From assembly GCF_029227915.1 (NCBI RefSeq), contig NC_079886.1, positions 10,065,501-10,129,500 on the forward strand: a DNA stretch of 64,000 bases. The letters are read 5' to 3'. Below the pieces are notes generated by a model. The model did not search any database, had not been told where the DNA came from, and saw only the letters and a list, made by a program, of their open reading frames with translations. The stretch's first letter is position 1, and each line of letters opens with the position of its first letter. Positions 48,280-60,800 of the stretch are shown one piece after another. This stretch comes from Hydractinia symbiolongicarpus. Lineage: Eukaryota; Cnidaria; Hydrozoa; Anthoathecata; Hydractiniidae. The translations under genes and the position numbers were made by a program.

Positions 48280-51200
48280 TCAATTCTGACTATCTTCCTG
48301 TTTATTCCATGGTTTTACAACAACACCAGTAGAAAATTTTTTGAGTATTTCTAGAACGTTCGGCCACGTAAAGCTGAGTTCGTTCTTTATCAGTTCATAT
48401 GCGGTAATACTTTTATATGACGTACTGAAGTCGCTTGGTAGCGCTTTTTTATCCTTCGAGTCGTAAACAAATTCCACTGTCTTTATACCTACAACAAAAA
48501 TTAGGGCATGGCAAAAATATTTCCCGTTACTGTCTCAAAAAAAGACACAGACTATGAAATCTGATATTGTCAACCGAGTCAACAAAACTGGTTTGCTTTA
48601 TCAAAAGCATAATCCTGTTGCTTGACGTAGCGCAGTTTTAAACAAAAAAACTTGGAAGACTTCAATACATCACGCAGACTCATAGTGATTTTTACGCAAT
48701 ACCAAAATTGTGTCATTTTGATGGGCGGTAATTTACAATGAATAATAAATGAAGGATACAATTTAAATGAACCTGATTATAACAATTTGAAAAACGAACC
48801 AGCTTCCCCAGACCCAAATCCCTATCCGTTATAAAACGGGACAAAGAATACCTGTCTGGAAGAGGTCCTTATCCAAGTTCAGCATGAAAATATCGTACAC
48901 CGGAAATTTGGTAATGATAAATACAGCTGCGTACATTCCATCTTGGATAATCAAGACGAGTAATCGAGCCGTTGCAAACACAACATAATATAGAAGAGTG
49001 GTTGGTAAGAGGAACAGGAGAATGGTGAAAAGTATAGTACCCAGTATCAACTGATCAGCATCGTAGGTTATCGAGTCAACTCTTAATCGAAGCACGTTCC
49101 ATTTCTTACCTAGAATATAAAGCTAAAATATAGACCTATTCATCTTTAAAATTATTTTATTTTTATGAAAAATTTGTGGTTCTCTAAATTGCTTCCAAAA
49201 ACAATACCAAGAACGACTACGTCATAAAGGAGGCTAGCCTCACTTCGGAGTAACAGAGTGATAACAAAGGGAAGCGATTCTTTGACATTATTTCCAAACA
49301 TCCGATAGTTAATTTGCAAACACGTCACAAAACACGTGGTGTTTTTCACAATTACTCTGGTGTATGTGACATCTACGACAAAAACTGAAAAAATTTCCGT
49401 ACAAATATTTGCTGGCAATTTTGTCTAATAAGTAAACCTCTAATTGGATGTAATTATTTAAAACCGAAAAATAAGATTTAAATACAAATTTAAAACGAGA
49501 ATACCTAGCCAAAGTATAGAAAATAAACTTTATGTCCACAAATTTACCAATCAAGTATTTCTGCATGGTAATTGCATGTAAAGCTTGCATCAAAACGAAT
49601 TTTTTAAGGACTTCGTTATTTCATCATTAAGGAAGCAATCAAGCACTGATTAAGAGTAAAATAATTTTCGCAGGATTTAAAAGAGAAGCTTCTTATATTA
49701 TTATCAGACAAAGTACTGAGCTCGAAGGAGAAAGAACTCGACATCATGAAGATATATCTTGCCATAGGATTGATCCTTATAGCTTTCACATCTGCAGCTG
49801 AACTGAAGAGAAGTGTAAAGGTACTTAATTTTAAGATTAGAACATAGTGGATAATTTTTCTTGAAAACTAGCTTATGCTGACTCAACAGTCTTCATGTAC
49901 GGAAGAGTCTAGTTTTAATTTTTGGCAAGTCGGCTCAGAGCGCTCACAGATGGTTTATTATGCGTTAGTTGGTCAAACCCAATTTTTTTCTCATTTACAC
50001 GATTGTCACTCATACCATTGTTGTTGAGTTGGTCATTATCGTATAAATTAATCTCGAAGGTTCACAGAAAGCAATTTTTTTTTTGTTTTATGACAAAGTA
50101 TTGATTTTTCATCACAAAAATTAATTTTGTCAACAAAAACAAAAGCATTAAAGGTTGGTAGTTTTAAAATCACTTCTTTATACGCTAAACACAAGGAAAG
50201 AAATAAGTCAGTGGCTATGGGCAATGTTCAAAAGCAACTTTCATTTACAGCATAAACAGTGTTATTTTCTATTTTCAGGGTGGGTACCGTTTCAAAAACT
50301 TCTGGAAACACAATCCGTTCGATTTGCGTAAGCCTAGGCTGTTTGAATGCACACCATTCAGCATGTGTGAACCCGTGTCCGGCAGTGGTAATTACGTGCG
50401 GGACGGAACAAAATTTGCGTGTTGCAAATTGTGTGAGAAGAAATATCAAAAATGCTGCGCGATAAAAAAGAAGCAGGAAAAGAGAAACCATCGCGCTTAT
50501 AGATGTCGACAAGAAAGTTTCAGCTGTCTCTGTAACTGTCAATGCACCCTGAAAGGATGAAGGTGAAGAACGAAAATATTAGAACTTGACAAAACGAAGA
50601 GAAAAAGTCATTCGTTTTATTGTGTAAAAATACGCGTGTCACACTTGTAGATTTTATTGTTAATATGAGATTCCAGATTCTAGATTCTACTTTCTTTCCT
50701 CTCTCTTTGCTAAGTTTATTAAAGAGTTTTCATACTTAGTTCTACAAAATGTATGCTTGTATTGTTCTTTTATAAGAAACCAGTCTAGAATAAACCTTAG
50801 GCTCAGATTATAAGTACCTCCTACAACTAACTCGTGAAACAATGAAAAAAATCAAAAAAATAAATTGATAATTGATGGCTCTTGCTGATTAGCATTTTTT
50901 GAAACAGGAATTAGGTCTTCACAAATTTTGAAAACAACTCTAAAATTAAGAACCATCCAGGCTTCAGCCTATGTTAACCACACAGTATGCTTCTTATAAA
51001 AATATGTGAATGTTTACGAGGAAGCAAATGGGAAAAATAGTCTACTAAGCTCACGAAGAAGTTAAAATGGCATTATTAGATTCAACCTGCTACAAGGTTC
51101 ATTTTATTCTCAAATTTAAAAAACAGTCCAAAACTTCGCTTTGCTAAAAAATTTACACATTCGAGGGGACGCATTTGGCGAGTTAAATTTCATTTTCGCT

Positions 51201-52497
51201 TTGTAATAAAAGCTTAAACGCCTCTTCGCAGCATGGAATATTAGCAAATACATGCACATTATTACATGTTTGTGTTCATTAAACGAGTAATTAAAACTTG
51301 ATATATGTCAACGATGTCCATTAAGTGATGACCTCATCCACAGTTTGAAATAGTTCGCATAATCTTACTGAAAATTAATCATCATCTAAAAGCAAATAAA
51401 GGATCACATGACAGCAAGGATAGTGTTGTCACTAATGAGCCGCTCACTTGTCGATCATTGACATGCTGTTATAAACATTCTAAGATAAATTTAAAAAAGG
51501 TAATACTCAGATTCACATGTTGCAAAGTTAGTATGCTGGTTAAGAATGGTTGTACTCGACTCGAAGTAAACAAAATAGTCTGTGTTTATATCGCAGTCAA
51601 GCGAAGTTGATTGTTGTTTTGATTAGACGAAAAAAAAGTGCAAGTTATATAATTTTAATTTGAAACTTTAAGGGTGGAAATCTCCTAGTTACATCGTAGA
51701 CCTTGAACCCGCTAATGGAAATATCAATAAACCATGAATTAAAAAAATTGCTTTTTTATCTGACTTCGAAGTCAAAAAGGCGTATTACACCAAATGCAAT
51801 GAAATGCACAACAAAATCTTTTCGTGTCCGTGACTTTGACTGATTGACATTCAAAGTAATCACTCCAACCTAAACTAGATCACCCTCCATTTATTAAGAG
51901 GCTAGCATCAAAACAAACTTACCCATAAACAATCGAGCTAACGATAACAAAGCTTGTAATTGAAGATGGTAGACCTTTGCAGCGTAGACGTAAAAGCAAT
52001 AAATATGAAATGTAAGCAGGTTGATCGAGTCATTTACAAGCGAGAGTAAGCAAGACAAACCACAACAGCTTGAATAGATGACAATCGTGACAATAACGTT
52101 GAGAACTTCTTCTATGTACACAAGATAACTCATCCAAATGTAGACATGATATAAAAAGAAATGTCCCATGCAATACGAAAGTTCGTGGTTTAACTTTAAA
52201 CCAGCTGGTACACCCATCAACCACTGAAGAATGTCTTCCATATAATTTTTAACCATGGTGCGTATGACCAGTATAAAGTTTGTTACATGTTCGATCGAGG
52301 TTGTGTGGGTGAACGTGATACAGAATGTCACACCGAGTAGGACATCAAACGCAATATTGTAAATTTTTTTCTTTCGCTCGACTGTGTTATTCCGTAGTGG
52401 ATTGATTTGATTCACAATGTGTTCAAGGCCATAGCAGCTGTTACAAATTTTTAAAAGGAATTCAAAAAGTTTCATTTTTAGATCATGTAAATACAAC
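48280..52497 (-). CDS. PIGQ: PIGQ (GPI1), subunit of GPI-GlcNAc transferase; 5' exons not found
   Basis: Exons 52497-51923, 49109-48852 and 48488-48280 join in phase. PIGQ helps assemble the ER complex that transfers GlcNAc to phosphatidylinositol, the first step of GPI-anchor synthesis. The family core is clear: [61 protein letters not shown], then [10 protein letters not shown] and [18 protein letters not shown]. The C-terminal tail ends near [14 protein letters not shown], like the vertebrate ending YPWRQRGDKQ. The first exon listed enters in phase 2 behind a TTTTAG acceptor, so at least one upstream exon exists. Vertebrate PIGQ has about 240 more N-terminal residues, and I cannot find these in the 750 bases before SMYD4. 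Translation could also begin at the ATG at 52475. The 2.8-kb second intron houses an opposite-strand gene. Confidence 0.88.
49746..50560 (+). CDS. Secreted cysteine-rich peptide nested in a PIGQ intron
   Basis: There are two exons, 49746-49820 and 50279-50560, joined in phase 0 (AAG|GTACTT ... TTTTCAG|GGT), giving 118 aa. Exon 1 encodes a signal peptide ([20 protein letters not shown]) followed by KRS, a possible processing site. The mature part is basic and has 12 cysteines in the order C, C, CC, C, CC, C, C, C, C, C, enough for six disulfides. A TATATTATT stretch lies about 50 bases before the ATG, and an AATAAA follows at about 50789. It runs opposite to PIGQ inside its second intron. I do not recognise the family. 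A secreted effector, venom-type, antimicrobial or matrix peptide is conceivable, but the sequence alone does not decide this. Confidence 0.75.
50561..51922. other. Rest of PIGQ intron, nothing recognised
   Basis: It holds the 3' UTR of the nested peptide gene and otherwise unremarkable AT-rich sequence. No further exon or repeat is seen. Confidence 0.4.
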
Positions 52498-52766
52498 CTA
52501 AAAGAAAATAGTAAACATTACAATGGAGATATATAAAGCGCAAAAAGACTGGCATTGGAAAGTATTTATCTGAGAGAGTTTTGACCGTCGACATTCGCAA
52601 AAAACATCGCAAAGTCATTTAACAAGTTTTAGAGCGTGTAACCATTCTTTAAAAAACTAAGTGGAAGCAAGAAGGTGGAAGAGAACATCATTATTGTTGT
52701 GTTTTGTTTCGTTTTAAAGAAGCATAGAACGATGACCAGTTTTGAAATGAAATTATATACACAATA

Positions 52767-53146
52767 CACCTTTCCCGAGACCATGAGTCATACTTTTTTT
52801 AAACTCGTAAAATATGAATACCATATTTGAATTCAGCATAGTTTCTTTAATTTATGTGTAAAAGTTTAACTTAATACGCCAACATACGTGCTATTTTGAG
52901 GAGATATATATCACAGTTAAAGTCTTCTTAATGCTCAGGTTACCATGTCCCGCCTCGTTTTCAAAAAGAGGTTGGACATGCCACAAATCTTTAAATTAGA
53001 ATAGCAGGTTGTTTACTTGCTGCATTGTTTCGAATTTTCTTTGTTAATGACATTTTTGATAAGGAATTCAAATCTGTTGTCCGTTTTTCATAAAACTCAA
53101 CAGAAAAAGTTGCGGCACATCAAAAGAATAAGTCTCGGGAAAGGTG
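52767..53146. mobile_element. ~380-bp TIR element between PIGQ and SMYD4
   Basis: CACCTTTCCCGAGAC at 52767-52781 is matched perfectly in inverse at 53132-53146. The interior has no open frame. Flanking duplications are not obvious. It occupies much of the 755-bp gap where PIGQ upstream exons or a promoter would be expected. Confidence 0.5.
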
Positions 53147-53252
53147 CATTATTTCAGCTTTTTAAGTCTAAAAAATAACGCCTTTGGAAGGAATAGTTAT
53201 TTATTTCTGAGGCAGCTAAGAATAGTCAAACGAAAATACATTTTAAAGACAA

Positions 53253-55484
53253 TCAGGACAAATATTGTAGTTGTTTCAAACTTTGTTGATTGACTTTCAG
53301 TTCTTTTAAATCTTCGGAATCTGGTTCTTTAGTAAGTTCAACCACGACAATTGATTTATTTACTGTAGCAATTGCTTCTGGAAGCAAGTTATGAATTGAG
53401 TTTAAATCTTTTGCGTCGACATGTTGTTGAATTAACGCCATGTAAACATCAGATAACTTAAGCAGCTCGTTCGCTACTTCGATACTGTCTTTACCGTATC
53501 TAGATTCAGTGATGGTCACACTCCGCTTCAAGTATATCAATGATTCTGCATAATTTTGTAGCATCGTGTAACATTTCGCAATCACATCAAAAGTTTTAGC
53601 TAAGGATGAATGATATTTAAAGTAAATTTCTTCTTGTATTTTTAAAGATTTCAGAAGCAATTTAATTGCTTTAGAAATAGAAGTATCCTGATTTTGTTGC
53701 AAAACGTCTAAGCCAGACTCTAGCAATCTTTTTGCTTCAACAGCTTTTTTACGGCACTGTTCATAGTATCCAGAGATCTGGGTCCCACAATGAGAGCACA
53801 TATCTCCATCTTGGATCGATAATTTTTGGTCACACACACCGCACCGAAAACAGTCCATTTCTTCCATAGCAACAGCTCCTAACAAACAATGTGGACATTT
53901 GCAAGTGAAAAAGTATTGCTGCTTTAACGTTTGCTGTCGGTCTGCAAAGTTCATTCGTCTATAATGAGGACCATAGCAGTTATAAATTTGATCTCCAGCT
54001 TTCACATTTTTCGCTAATTTCACAATTAACCTATCCTTATAAAAGCTGTTTACAATGCTTGGTTCGCATGAATGGTTTAGCAAGCTTGTCGTGGGATAAA
54101 TGGCTGTTGCAATGCGAACTTGATCTTGTTCCAGCAAGTTTGAACTAGCTGACGCCATTTTAGAATGTAGCGATGTAATCGCATGCGCATTACAAACAAG
54201 CTGTTGTATGTGACGAATAATCAATCCACCGACGTGATATTTCACATCACTCGATACCTCCTCCTGAAAAAAGACGCTCTCCTCTAAGACTTTATATATT
54301 AGGACACCAGCTAAAGTGTATTGAAATCGATCTTCAACTTGGATATTTTGGCTGTGTGGTAGCAAGTTATACACACTCTCATAGGACGCATTATAGATGC
54401 CATCTTGATTGCATCCCGGAATTACGTCGGTTTCCTTCTTCACATCAATGAAACGAAGCAAGGTGGACATTTTTGTGACTAAAATTATCCTCATTGCTAG
54501 ATGTGCAATACCAATCTTCTCCATTAAACTTAACTTTCCACATTCGAACCAGTGATATAAATTCCAAGATTCTTCTTGACATTTCGGAGAACAATAACAA
54601 ACTTTGGTGCATACATGGCATGGAAACAAGATGGTAACTTCACAGAAACAATGCTGACAGCGTGAGCTATACCACGGTGGCAACAAAACAGCCGCGTATG
54701 GGTTTTCCGAAATGATTATACTACCCTTCTCAAGATTATCACGCGCGATGAGATGACGCCCTTCTTCAGTGTTGTTACATAGTGTGAGTAATTTACTAGC
54801 GTTAGGTATCGTGTCATTATATCCACCAACTGGAGCAAACTGACTATTTTCGCCACCTTGTTGTTTTTCCCCAAAGACACCATTTTCAACTTTTTTGTTT
54901 TCATTAAGGGATTCAATCAGTTTCGTCACTTTACTTTGTTCTTCCAGGTATTCATCCTTATCTTTCAGCAACTTCACAACTTTTCGAAAACAATCAATCG
55001 CTGAAGAAACGTCCAGTAGCTTCGTAAACACTTCACCTTTCCTCTTATATAATTTCCATTGCTTACTTAAAGGAAAATCATTCATGCATGCCGCTTCAAT
55101 ATCACGAATGCATTCGTTCCAACAAGACTTGCTAAATAAAACAGCTGATCGGTTACCGTATAATACGCCAAGCTCTGACTTAGTAGCATGCAATAATCCC
55201 TTATTATAACAGTCTAGTGCCCGGTCCTCCTTCTTGCGAACGTAGTAACTGTTGCCTTCTGTTTTGAATTTCAACGCGACTTTTGTATTTTTCAACTGTG
55301 AGCCATCTGGAAGAGCATTTCTAGCAAGCCAATCACACAATTTGGTACTGATAAGCTTATGATTTAGACAAAACTTTAATCGATCTTCATCATTCAGTAA
55401 CAATTTAAAGTTCTGAACAACACCATCTAGCAAGGACACTTTGGTTAATTTATCAAGAAAATTTTGCCAATCCAATGACTCCAT
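53253..55484 (-). CDS. SMYD4: SMYD4, SET and MYND domain protein with TPRs
   Basis: An uninterrupted 743-codon frame, against about 800 aa in vertebrates. Residues about 65-190 form TPR-like helices (GNSYYVRKKEDRALDCYNKG, YGNRSAVLFSKSCWNECIRD). A split SET domain starts at about 245 (GRHLIARDNLEKGSIIISEN). The MYND zinc finger follows with the pattern CQHC, CHVC, CYCSPKC and a final H-x3-C. The SET core has LLNHSCEPS and YNCYGPHYRRM, and the post-SET cysteines are FTCKCPHC. The C-terminus is again helical and TPR-like. The family consists of lysine-methyltransferase-like proteins; vertebrate SMYD4 is linked to heart development and chromatin repression. It is intronless here within the coding region. 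Key SAM/peptide motifs are intact, so activity is plausible. Confidence 0.9.
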   Translation of the reverse strand: MESLDWQNFLDKLTKVSLLDGVVQNFKLLLNDEDRLKFCLNHKLISTKLCDWLARNALPDGSQLKNTKVALKFKTEGNSYYVRKKEDRALDCYNKGLLHATKSELGVLYGNRSAVLFSKSCWNECIRDIEAACMNDFPLSKQWKLYKRKGEVFTKLLDVSSAIDCFRKVVKLLKDKDEYLEEQSKVTKLIESLNENKKVENGVFGEKQQGGENSQFAPVGGYNDTIPNASKLLTLCNNTEEGRHLIARDNLEKGSIIISENPYAAVLLPPWYSSRCQHCFCEVTILFPCHVCTKVCYCSPKCQEESWNLYHWFECGKLSLMEKIGIAHLAMRIILVTKMSTLLRFIDVKKETDVIPGCNQDGIYNASYESVYNLLPHSQNIQVEDRFQYTLAGVLIYKVLEESVFFQEEVSSDVKYHVGGLIIRHIQQLVCNAHAITSLHSKMASASSNLLEQDQVRIATAIYPTTSLLNHSCEPSIVNSFYKDRLIVKLAKNVKAGDQIYNCYGPHYRRMNFADRQQTLKQQYFFTCKCPHCLLGAVAMEEMDCFRCGVCDQKLSIQDGDMCSHCGTQISGYYEQCRKKAVEAKRLLESGLDVLQQNQDTSISKAIKLLLKSLKIQEEIYFKYHSSLAKTFDVIAKCYTMLQNYAESLIYLKRSVTITESRYGKDSIEVANELLKLSDVYMALIQQHVDAKDLNSIHNLLPEAIATVNKSIVVVELTKEPDSEDLKELKVNQQSLKQLQYLS

Positions 55485-56170
55485 GTTTACTTACACCTAT
55501 GAAGTAGGAATATTTAAAAATTTGTTATGCAAAAAAATATCTAGAAGGATTGACAAGTATGTAGGGGTATAAAATAATTTTAACAGAAATAAAAAATCGT
55601 GACCAATTCTTGTTATGGTTATAAAAACCAAAAAATACTACAACACAAGCAATTTGTAACAACTCCGTGTAAACAAAAATTAAAAAAAACTAAAATTTAA
55701 ATATAATTTCCTGTTAGTGGATAACTTAAACAGTCACAAAACATAGATGCTGCACACATCGAGTTATAGCCTATTCTTATACAACATGTACTACAGAGAT
55801 TATTTTTAGAATAAAAATAGTTCGTCTAATATATTTTATTGTATCATTTTCATGGTATAAAATTTCTTACCTGACAGATATAATTTAAAAAAGTTAAAAA
55901 ATTCATTTTCTAATCACAGTTAAGCCTGTACATAGTGGACATATTTGGATGAAACTACGTTTGTTAAAAAGCATGGTTGTATCAACTGAGGGTATGTTAT
56001 ATACAGATGTTTAGATATACCATATCCGTTATGAGTAGATTTAACTGCATATGTTCGAAAATACTCCACGCCAATATTACGTATGCTGTCCATTACAATT
56101 CTAAATATTGCTATAGTCTTTGCCCAGGTGCTGTGCTTTTCCACTATTAATATATATTTTCAGCACTCAT
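55485..56170. other. Intergenic gap
   Basis: AT-rich sequence lies between the SMYD4 start and the PYM1 stop on the same strand. No gene or repeat is evident. Confidence 0.4.
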
Positions 56171-56704
56171 TTACTCTAATTCGAGTTCTAAGTTTTCGAG
56201 TTCTTCTTCAAAGTCTTTTCTCTTTGTGATCTTCTCGAGTTGTTCTTTTTCTAAAATTTCACCTTTCGATTTTCTCTCAATTAGTTGATCTATTTGTTTA
56301 AGCTTTTTCTTTACACCTTTTATTTTCTTCAAAACATCACTATTATCTGACTGTCCTGTGTCATCAGTTGTCATCTTCAATTTTGCTACATCCTCTGAAA
56401 GCTTTTTTGGTGCTTCATCGTCAACTATTGTTGCAGACGCCTCTTCTGCTTCGACTTTTTCTTTTCGTTTTTGTTTCTTCTTCTCATTTTTCTTTTGATT
56501 TTTAGTCATCGGTTTTGATTGGTCAGCAGGTGGAACATAACCAGGAGGAAATTTTGGCATTTCATTCAAAAATTTCTTTCCCCTGCTTTCATATTTTTCA
56601 ACTTCATCAGGGGGTACGTAGCCAGCTTTTACTTTGCGTTCCTTTCTCCAAGTTCCATCTGGTCGGCGACTAGCAGGGATTATCTCCTCACCCCCTGAAG
56701 CCAT
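56171..56704 (-). CDS. PYM1: PYM1 (partner of Y14 and Mago)
   Basis: Single exon, 177 aa. PYM releases the exon junction complex from mRNA by binding the Mago-Y14 pair, and it associates with the small ribosomal subunit. The N-terminal Mago/Y14-binding block is clear: IPASRRPDGTWRKERKVKAG followed by YVPPDEVEKYES. A Lys-rich linker follows (NQKKNEKKKQKRKEK). The C-terminus has the family coiled coil, LKKIKGVKKKLKQIDQLIER and EKEQLEKITKRKDFEEELEN. This is close to human PYM1 in order and length (about 204 aa). Confidence 0.93.
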   Translation of the reverse strand: MASGGEEIIPASRRPDGTWRKERKVKAGYVPPDEVEKYESRGKKFLNEMPKFPPGYVPPADQSKPMTKNQKKNEKKKQKRKEKVEAEEASATIVDDEAPKKLSEDVAKLKMTTDDTGQSDNSDVLKKIKGVKKKLKQIDQLIERKSKGEILEKEQLEKITKRKDFEEELENLELELE

Positions 56705-57813
56705 TAGCTTCGAAATGAAAATCTAATTCTCTAAATTAAAAGACAGGGAAACATTAACGAAATGTTCAAATCGCATAAAATCAGGATGTCCGCTAAATCT
56801 TTCAATCTTACCCTCTTATATTCCTCACCATTTTGACATTTTTTGACTTAGTATTCATTTGGATCTTCCTTATTTTTTCAGCTACTTTGAAAAGGAATAC
56901 TTTTTAAGAAATAAAACTTTTTTTTTGTAATTAAAGTAAATGCTAAATTTTTAAGTAGATCTCAAATTCAACCCTCGCCGATATTATACAAAATAAAAAG
57001 TTCTGACTGACCATTTGAGTTAAGACGCTTTCCTGAAATTCTGACATAGTTTTAAATTCCTGACACAGTGAACACCCTGAAAAGAGGGAAGATAATTACC
57101 AAAACAATCATAGATCACTCAAAATAGTTCATAACCTCGCGTTTCAGAACACAAGATTTGATACATCATGAAGAACAAGTAAAGAGCTGGTGCTGTGACG
57201 GTGAGTAAATGAAAGTAACAACTTAATAGTTCCATACTTTAAAAATTTCATAAAATATCCTACATAAAATTTTCCCATAATTTATACAACTAAAATGTAC
57301 CATATTTCTTTTATTAACCGCCCACTCTCACGTCCACTTCCACGTCCAAGATTACTTTTGAGGAGTGATTTTAAATTTTAACTCGCAAGCCGATTGCCCC
57401 TCTAATACAAGAATTGGACTCAACTTAGATAAGATTATTTGAAGGTTGGGGTATTATTGGCAGGAATTATTTTTAAGATGGGAGGTTATTGGAAGGAAGG
57501 TGAGGTCTTATTGTTGGAAGGTTCTGAAAGAAAGAGAAGAAAAAACTCCTACGGTAAGTACGATACATGCTGAATAAAACTTACATAATTGCTGACAAGA
57601 GGTATCGCCATGTAAACGAAACACTAAATCTCCATTTTAGCATTAAAATTAAAAGCTGCTTATTTAAAGTTTGTTTAATTTCATATGTGAAAATTCTTTT
57701 CAAAGACAAAACACAATTTACAATTTCCTAGATTAAATATAATATTCACTATAAAAGACCTACACAAACTAAAAAAATATACAAATAAAAGATTATCTAC
57801 AACAACAAAATAT
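56705..57813. other. Intergenic gap between PYM1 and the BRCA1-like gene
   Basis: It contains the PYM1 5' flank and the 3' UTR of the BRCA1-like gene. A G-rich stretch at about 57430-57535 has loosely repeated GGGGTATTATTGG/GGGAGGTTATTGG units. No gene is seen. Confidence 0.4.
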
Positions 57814-60800
57814 TTAGCGATCTTCTTTTTGTCGACTTAAATCGAAGATACTGGTATCCTGAATACTGAAAGAAAATTAGAAATAAATTAGATGGAAAAA
57901 AATATATATATTTTTATCATTAACATGATTACTAACAAATACTTAAGACGGTATTTACTTTTTCTCTAAAGTAAATATTGCACTCAATTTAGATAAATCC
58001 CCATGGGGGATTATTCGACAGGGGCTTTAATTGATAGAAAATCTTTTTAGGGTGGAAACTTTTTAGGGAAAAAGGGAAATTTTTGGAAGAAGGCTTAATA
58101 GAATATTTACAGTATATTTATTGTAACTTTTATATTTCGACAAAAGCAGTACCGTATTATTTATATACCTGAAATTTATGATTGATTCGACGATCCATTC
58201 TGGATGAATAACAGGTAATGGGTACTGCTGAAGAAGTTCTAAAGCGTAACCGATAAAACATTTGTTAATAGTGAAAAAAAACATTTTCATTTGTCTGTTT
58301 TATTTAATCATTGAACCTTAACATAGCAGGTAATGGGTACTGGTGAAGAAGTTCTAAAACGTAACTAATAAAAACATAGCTTTAAACGTAACCAATAAAA
58401 ACATAGCTACCAAAACGGTAGCTTAGCTGCGCAAGTAGCGAGAAGCATGCAATACGGTATACAAAGGACGGGCGAACCCGTGGATTTTTCCACGGGCTAA
58501 CGACTAGTTTTCATTTGAATGTTAATGTCCAGAGTTTTAAGGTAATATCATTCTTTCAACATAACAGTTTGGTTAGTGACTATTAGGGAGAATTTTTTTT
58601 CAGTCATTGGTGCTTTTTGACGTAGAGAACAGGTAAAAAAATGGAGGTGAACATAAACTTCCGTTCTTGTCTTTGCCTCTGCAAAAACATGCCTAACAAG
58701 AATAGAGAAATTAAAGATGATTTTAAAGAATCGTTTTTTTAAAATAATTATTTTTCAAGATAAGAAGATACCTAAATGGCTATTTTACGCTCTGAACAAA
58801 ATAAATTTATATATATGTATATCCTTACCTACGTGTGGTGAAATGGTGAAAAAAACTACTGATTGTTATGTGTTTAAATTATTTTTGATGTTTGTTTCAA
58901 ATACCTTCCCCTTTAAATGATAAACTTGCCTCTGTCTCTTGATGTCAGTTGATTCAAACCATCAGTTATCATCATCGTCTAAAAAAAATAATTCATATCA
59001 GTGATACTTGAAAAATTTAAGCGTAGGCGTATCGTCTGCAAAGTGGCTGCCGAGCCGACTTCGTGCTGATTTTCGTAAATTCGCGCAAAAAGTGTGTTAG
59101 TGCGCAAAGTTTACTACAAAAAAATTCAGTTTTTTTACCAGAAACGAAACTATAAGGCATTTCAAGCTTTCGATTTTCTGTGTTTTTTTCTTCATGTTTT
59201 CAAACAACAACGGTTTCAAAGAGGATAGATTTACAGTTTACATAAAAGACACATCAATAATTTGTCCGAACCCTGAATTTGACTACCTTTTTCTATGTAT
59301 ATATGGGGCAAGGTAGTGGGGAATCATTACGCGCAAAATATGCTAATTATTACGAAAAAAAGAAAGGCGCCAAACACGACTTCCAGCAAACTCCTTAAAT
59401 TAATAGTCTGTTTCAGAAAAACTTCGTGTTAAGGATACAAGAAATAGCGATGCATAGAATATAAACGACAGCGGTCTAATAACTGTAATAACTTTTTTGA
59501 TGGACACCAATTACACATTGAAGCAAGGTAAGCTGCGTATGTGTATTAACCTACCTGGATTTGACTTGATGAGCACTTCAATTCATTTAAAGAGTATACA
59601 ATTTCTGCTCCAGATTTTCGAAGAAGTGATAAAAGTTGATCTGTAACAAAAATATAATACAATCTTAACGGGCTTTAGAATAATGAAAAGGGATAGAAGA
59701 AGATCCTGGTTTTTTTAAAGAATATTCTGTTATTAACTTAAAGAGCCGAATTTAAATTTTATCGCAAACCTGAAGTTTTGATCAAGAAGAAGTGGCTACT
59801 CTTTTAACCAGCCACTAGTTTTTCCTTCGATCATATTTTGTACGACTTATAAGAAATACTATACCTCTTCCAATTTGACTTTGTTCAAATTTACCCACAA
59901 GACACATTCGATAACCATCAAATAAACAGTAATTCTGGAAAAAGGAAATTAAGAAATCGACGAAAACTATTGTAAACAATGATGAAATTTATATTTGTTT
60001 GTGTATATCCACAGTTTTTAGCCAGATTATAGAACATTGCATTTTTATTTTTAGAGGCAAATCTTATCTTCATTTTCCAGAGTTTTCTTAAATATCATTT
60101 AACTTCAACATTTCATTTCATTTTTTTCTAGTAAAAAGATTTGTTCTAATAAATCGAATGTTGAAACTTGTTATCGGTGGACAATTGCCCAGAGCGCCTC
60201 ATTTTAATGATCTAAAGACAAGTCTCCCTCATTTCGCATTTTGCTTGAATTTTGCTAATAGAATTTGAAGTTTTATTTTTGCGAAAGGAGAGATCTGAAA
60301 TGCGCAACCTTATCATAATTGATACATGTTTTTTTTTTGAAAGCAACAATCTTTGAGAAATGCCAGGCTCAAATTTGAAAAAAATAAATATTAAATAAAA
60401 AAGAACACAATTTTTCATAATTTTTCGTGAATTCATTTTTTCAAACTGTGGGAACCCATCAACTTTGCATGAATTAAATTTTTTAATTTCGCAAAATTGC
60501 AAATTTCTACCACATACATTTATGCTAACGTATAACCCAGATTTTTTAAAATACGATTTGGAGAAGTTGATCTGATTTTATCTGGTGTCCCAACTTTTAA
60601 ACTGGATGCTACGCCCCAACCCCCAAAAACATCATAAACATGTATTATTAGTGGACAATTGTGTCTGGTAGCGTACAAAATAAACATGTTATACCTTGCT
60701 TCGAGCTCGCCTGTATAATTTCGGAATATCTTGATGATCAGCGGCGGGGTCACCTTTTACTTCATACTTCTCCTGTGAAACAAAAAAAAAAATGTCAATA

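Noticed and set aside
49152-49593. Two hydrophobic minus-strand frames in the PIGQ intron
   Set aside because: PIGQ exons on both sides join in phase, and the predicted sequences do not resemble PIGQ.
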